From positions 1 through 22,635 of IMG/VR virus record IMGVR_UViG_3300012936_000195: a DNA stretch of 22,635 nucleotides; one strand, 5' to 3'. Source of the DNA: a virus. The position numbers and the translations under genes are program-made. Position 1 is the first letter of the stretch, and the number at the start of each line of letters is the position of its first letter. Of the stretch, positions 22,629 through 22,635 are shown one piece after another. The notes under the pieces are model-generated. The model ran no database searches and was not told where the DNA came from. It saw only the letters and a program-made list of their open reading frames with translations.

Positions 22629-22635
22629 TAAATAA

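Overview
The window looks like part of a marine T4-like myovirus genome. It is strongly A+T-rich, densely packed and intron-free. Most of it is a baseplate and tail-fibre module read on the minus strand. Gene order and protein motifs match T4-like phages of marine bacteria, meaning cyanophages or phages of SAR11-type hosts. The low GC and the style of the structural proteins favour a SAR11-type (pelagimyophage-like) virus, but the host cannot be proven from this sequence. No tRNA, rRNA, CRISPR array, insertion sequence or integrase was seen.

Layout on the minus strand, in transcription order from the right edge: a short gp53-like baseplate wedge protein (22628-22338); an 867-residue hub-type structural protein (22317-19714); a gp5-like hub/spike protein with an OB-fold and octad repeats but no visible lysozyme domain (19708-18278). 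After an interruption the minus strand resumes with gp25 (16349-15924), an enlarged gp6 (15924-12379), a 3818-residue structural protein in the position of T4 gp7 (12376-920), and the first 295 codons of a tail-fibre-like protein that runs off the left edge (887-1). The minus-strand genes are separated by 1 to about 32 bases or overlap by one base.

The interruption (about 16.38-18.28 kb) is an island of five small plus-strand genes between gp5 and gp25. They encode a ClpP-type serine protease with an intact Ser-His-Asp triad, an acidic 77-residue protein of unknown function, a basic 104-residue protein of unknown function, a 77-residue protein with two membrane segments, and a 39-residue protein with one membrane segment (too short for usual ORF cut-offs). 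The island has its own control signals: a T4-late-type promoter, a near-consensus sigma70 promoter, a perfect GGCGC/GCGCC terminator, a weaker intergenic hairpin and a terminator shared with the convergent gp5 gene. It also carries several perfect inverted repeats.

Together the minus-strand genes would build the hub, spike, inner wedge and outer baseplate/fibre parts of a contractile tail. NATAAATA late promoters stand before gp25 and before the fibre gene, and the gp25-ClpP intergenic region holds two divergent copies arranged as mirror images. The most unusual items are the opposite-strand island with its ClpP, the mirror-image promoter/leader, the isolated sigma70-driven 104-residue gene, and a complete His-Cys-His-Met type-1 copper ligand set inside the giant baseplate protein.
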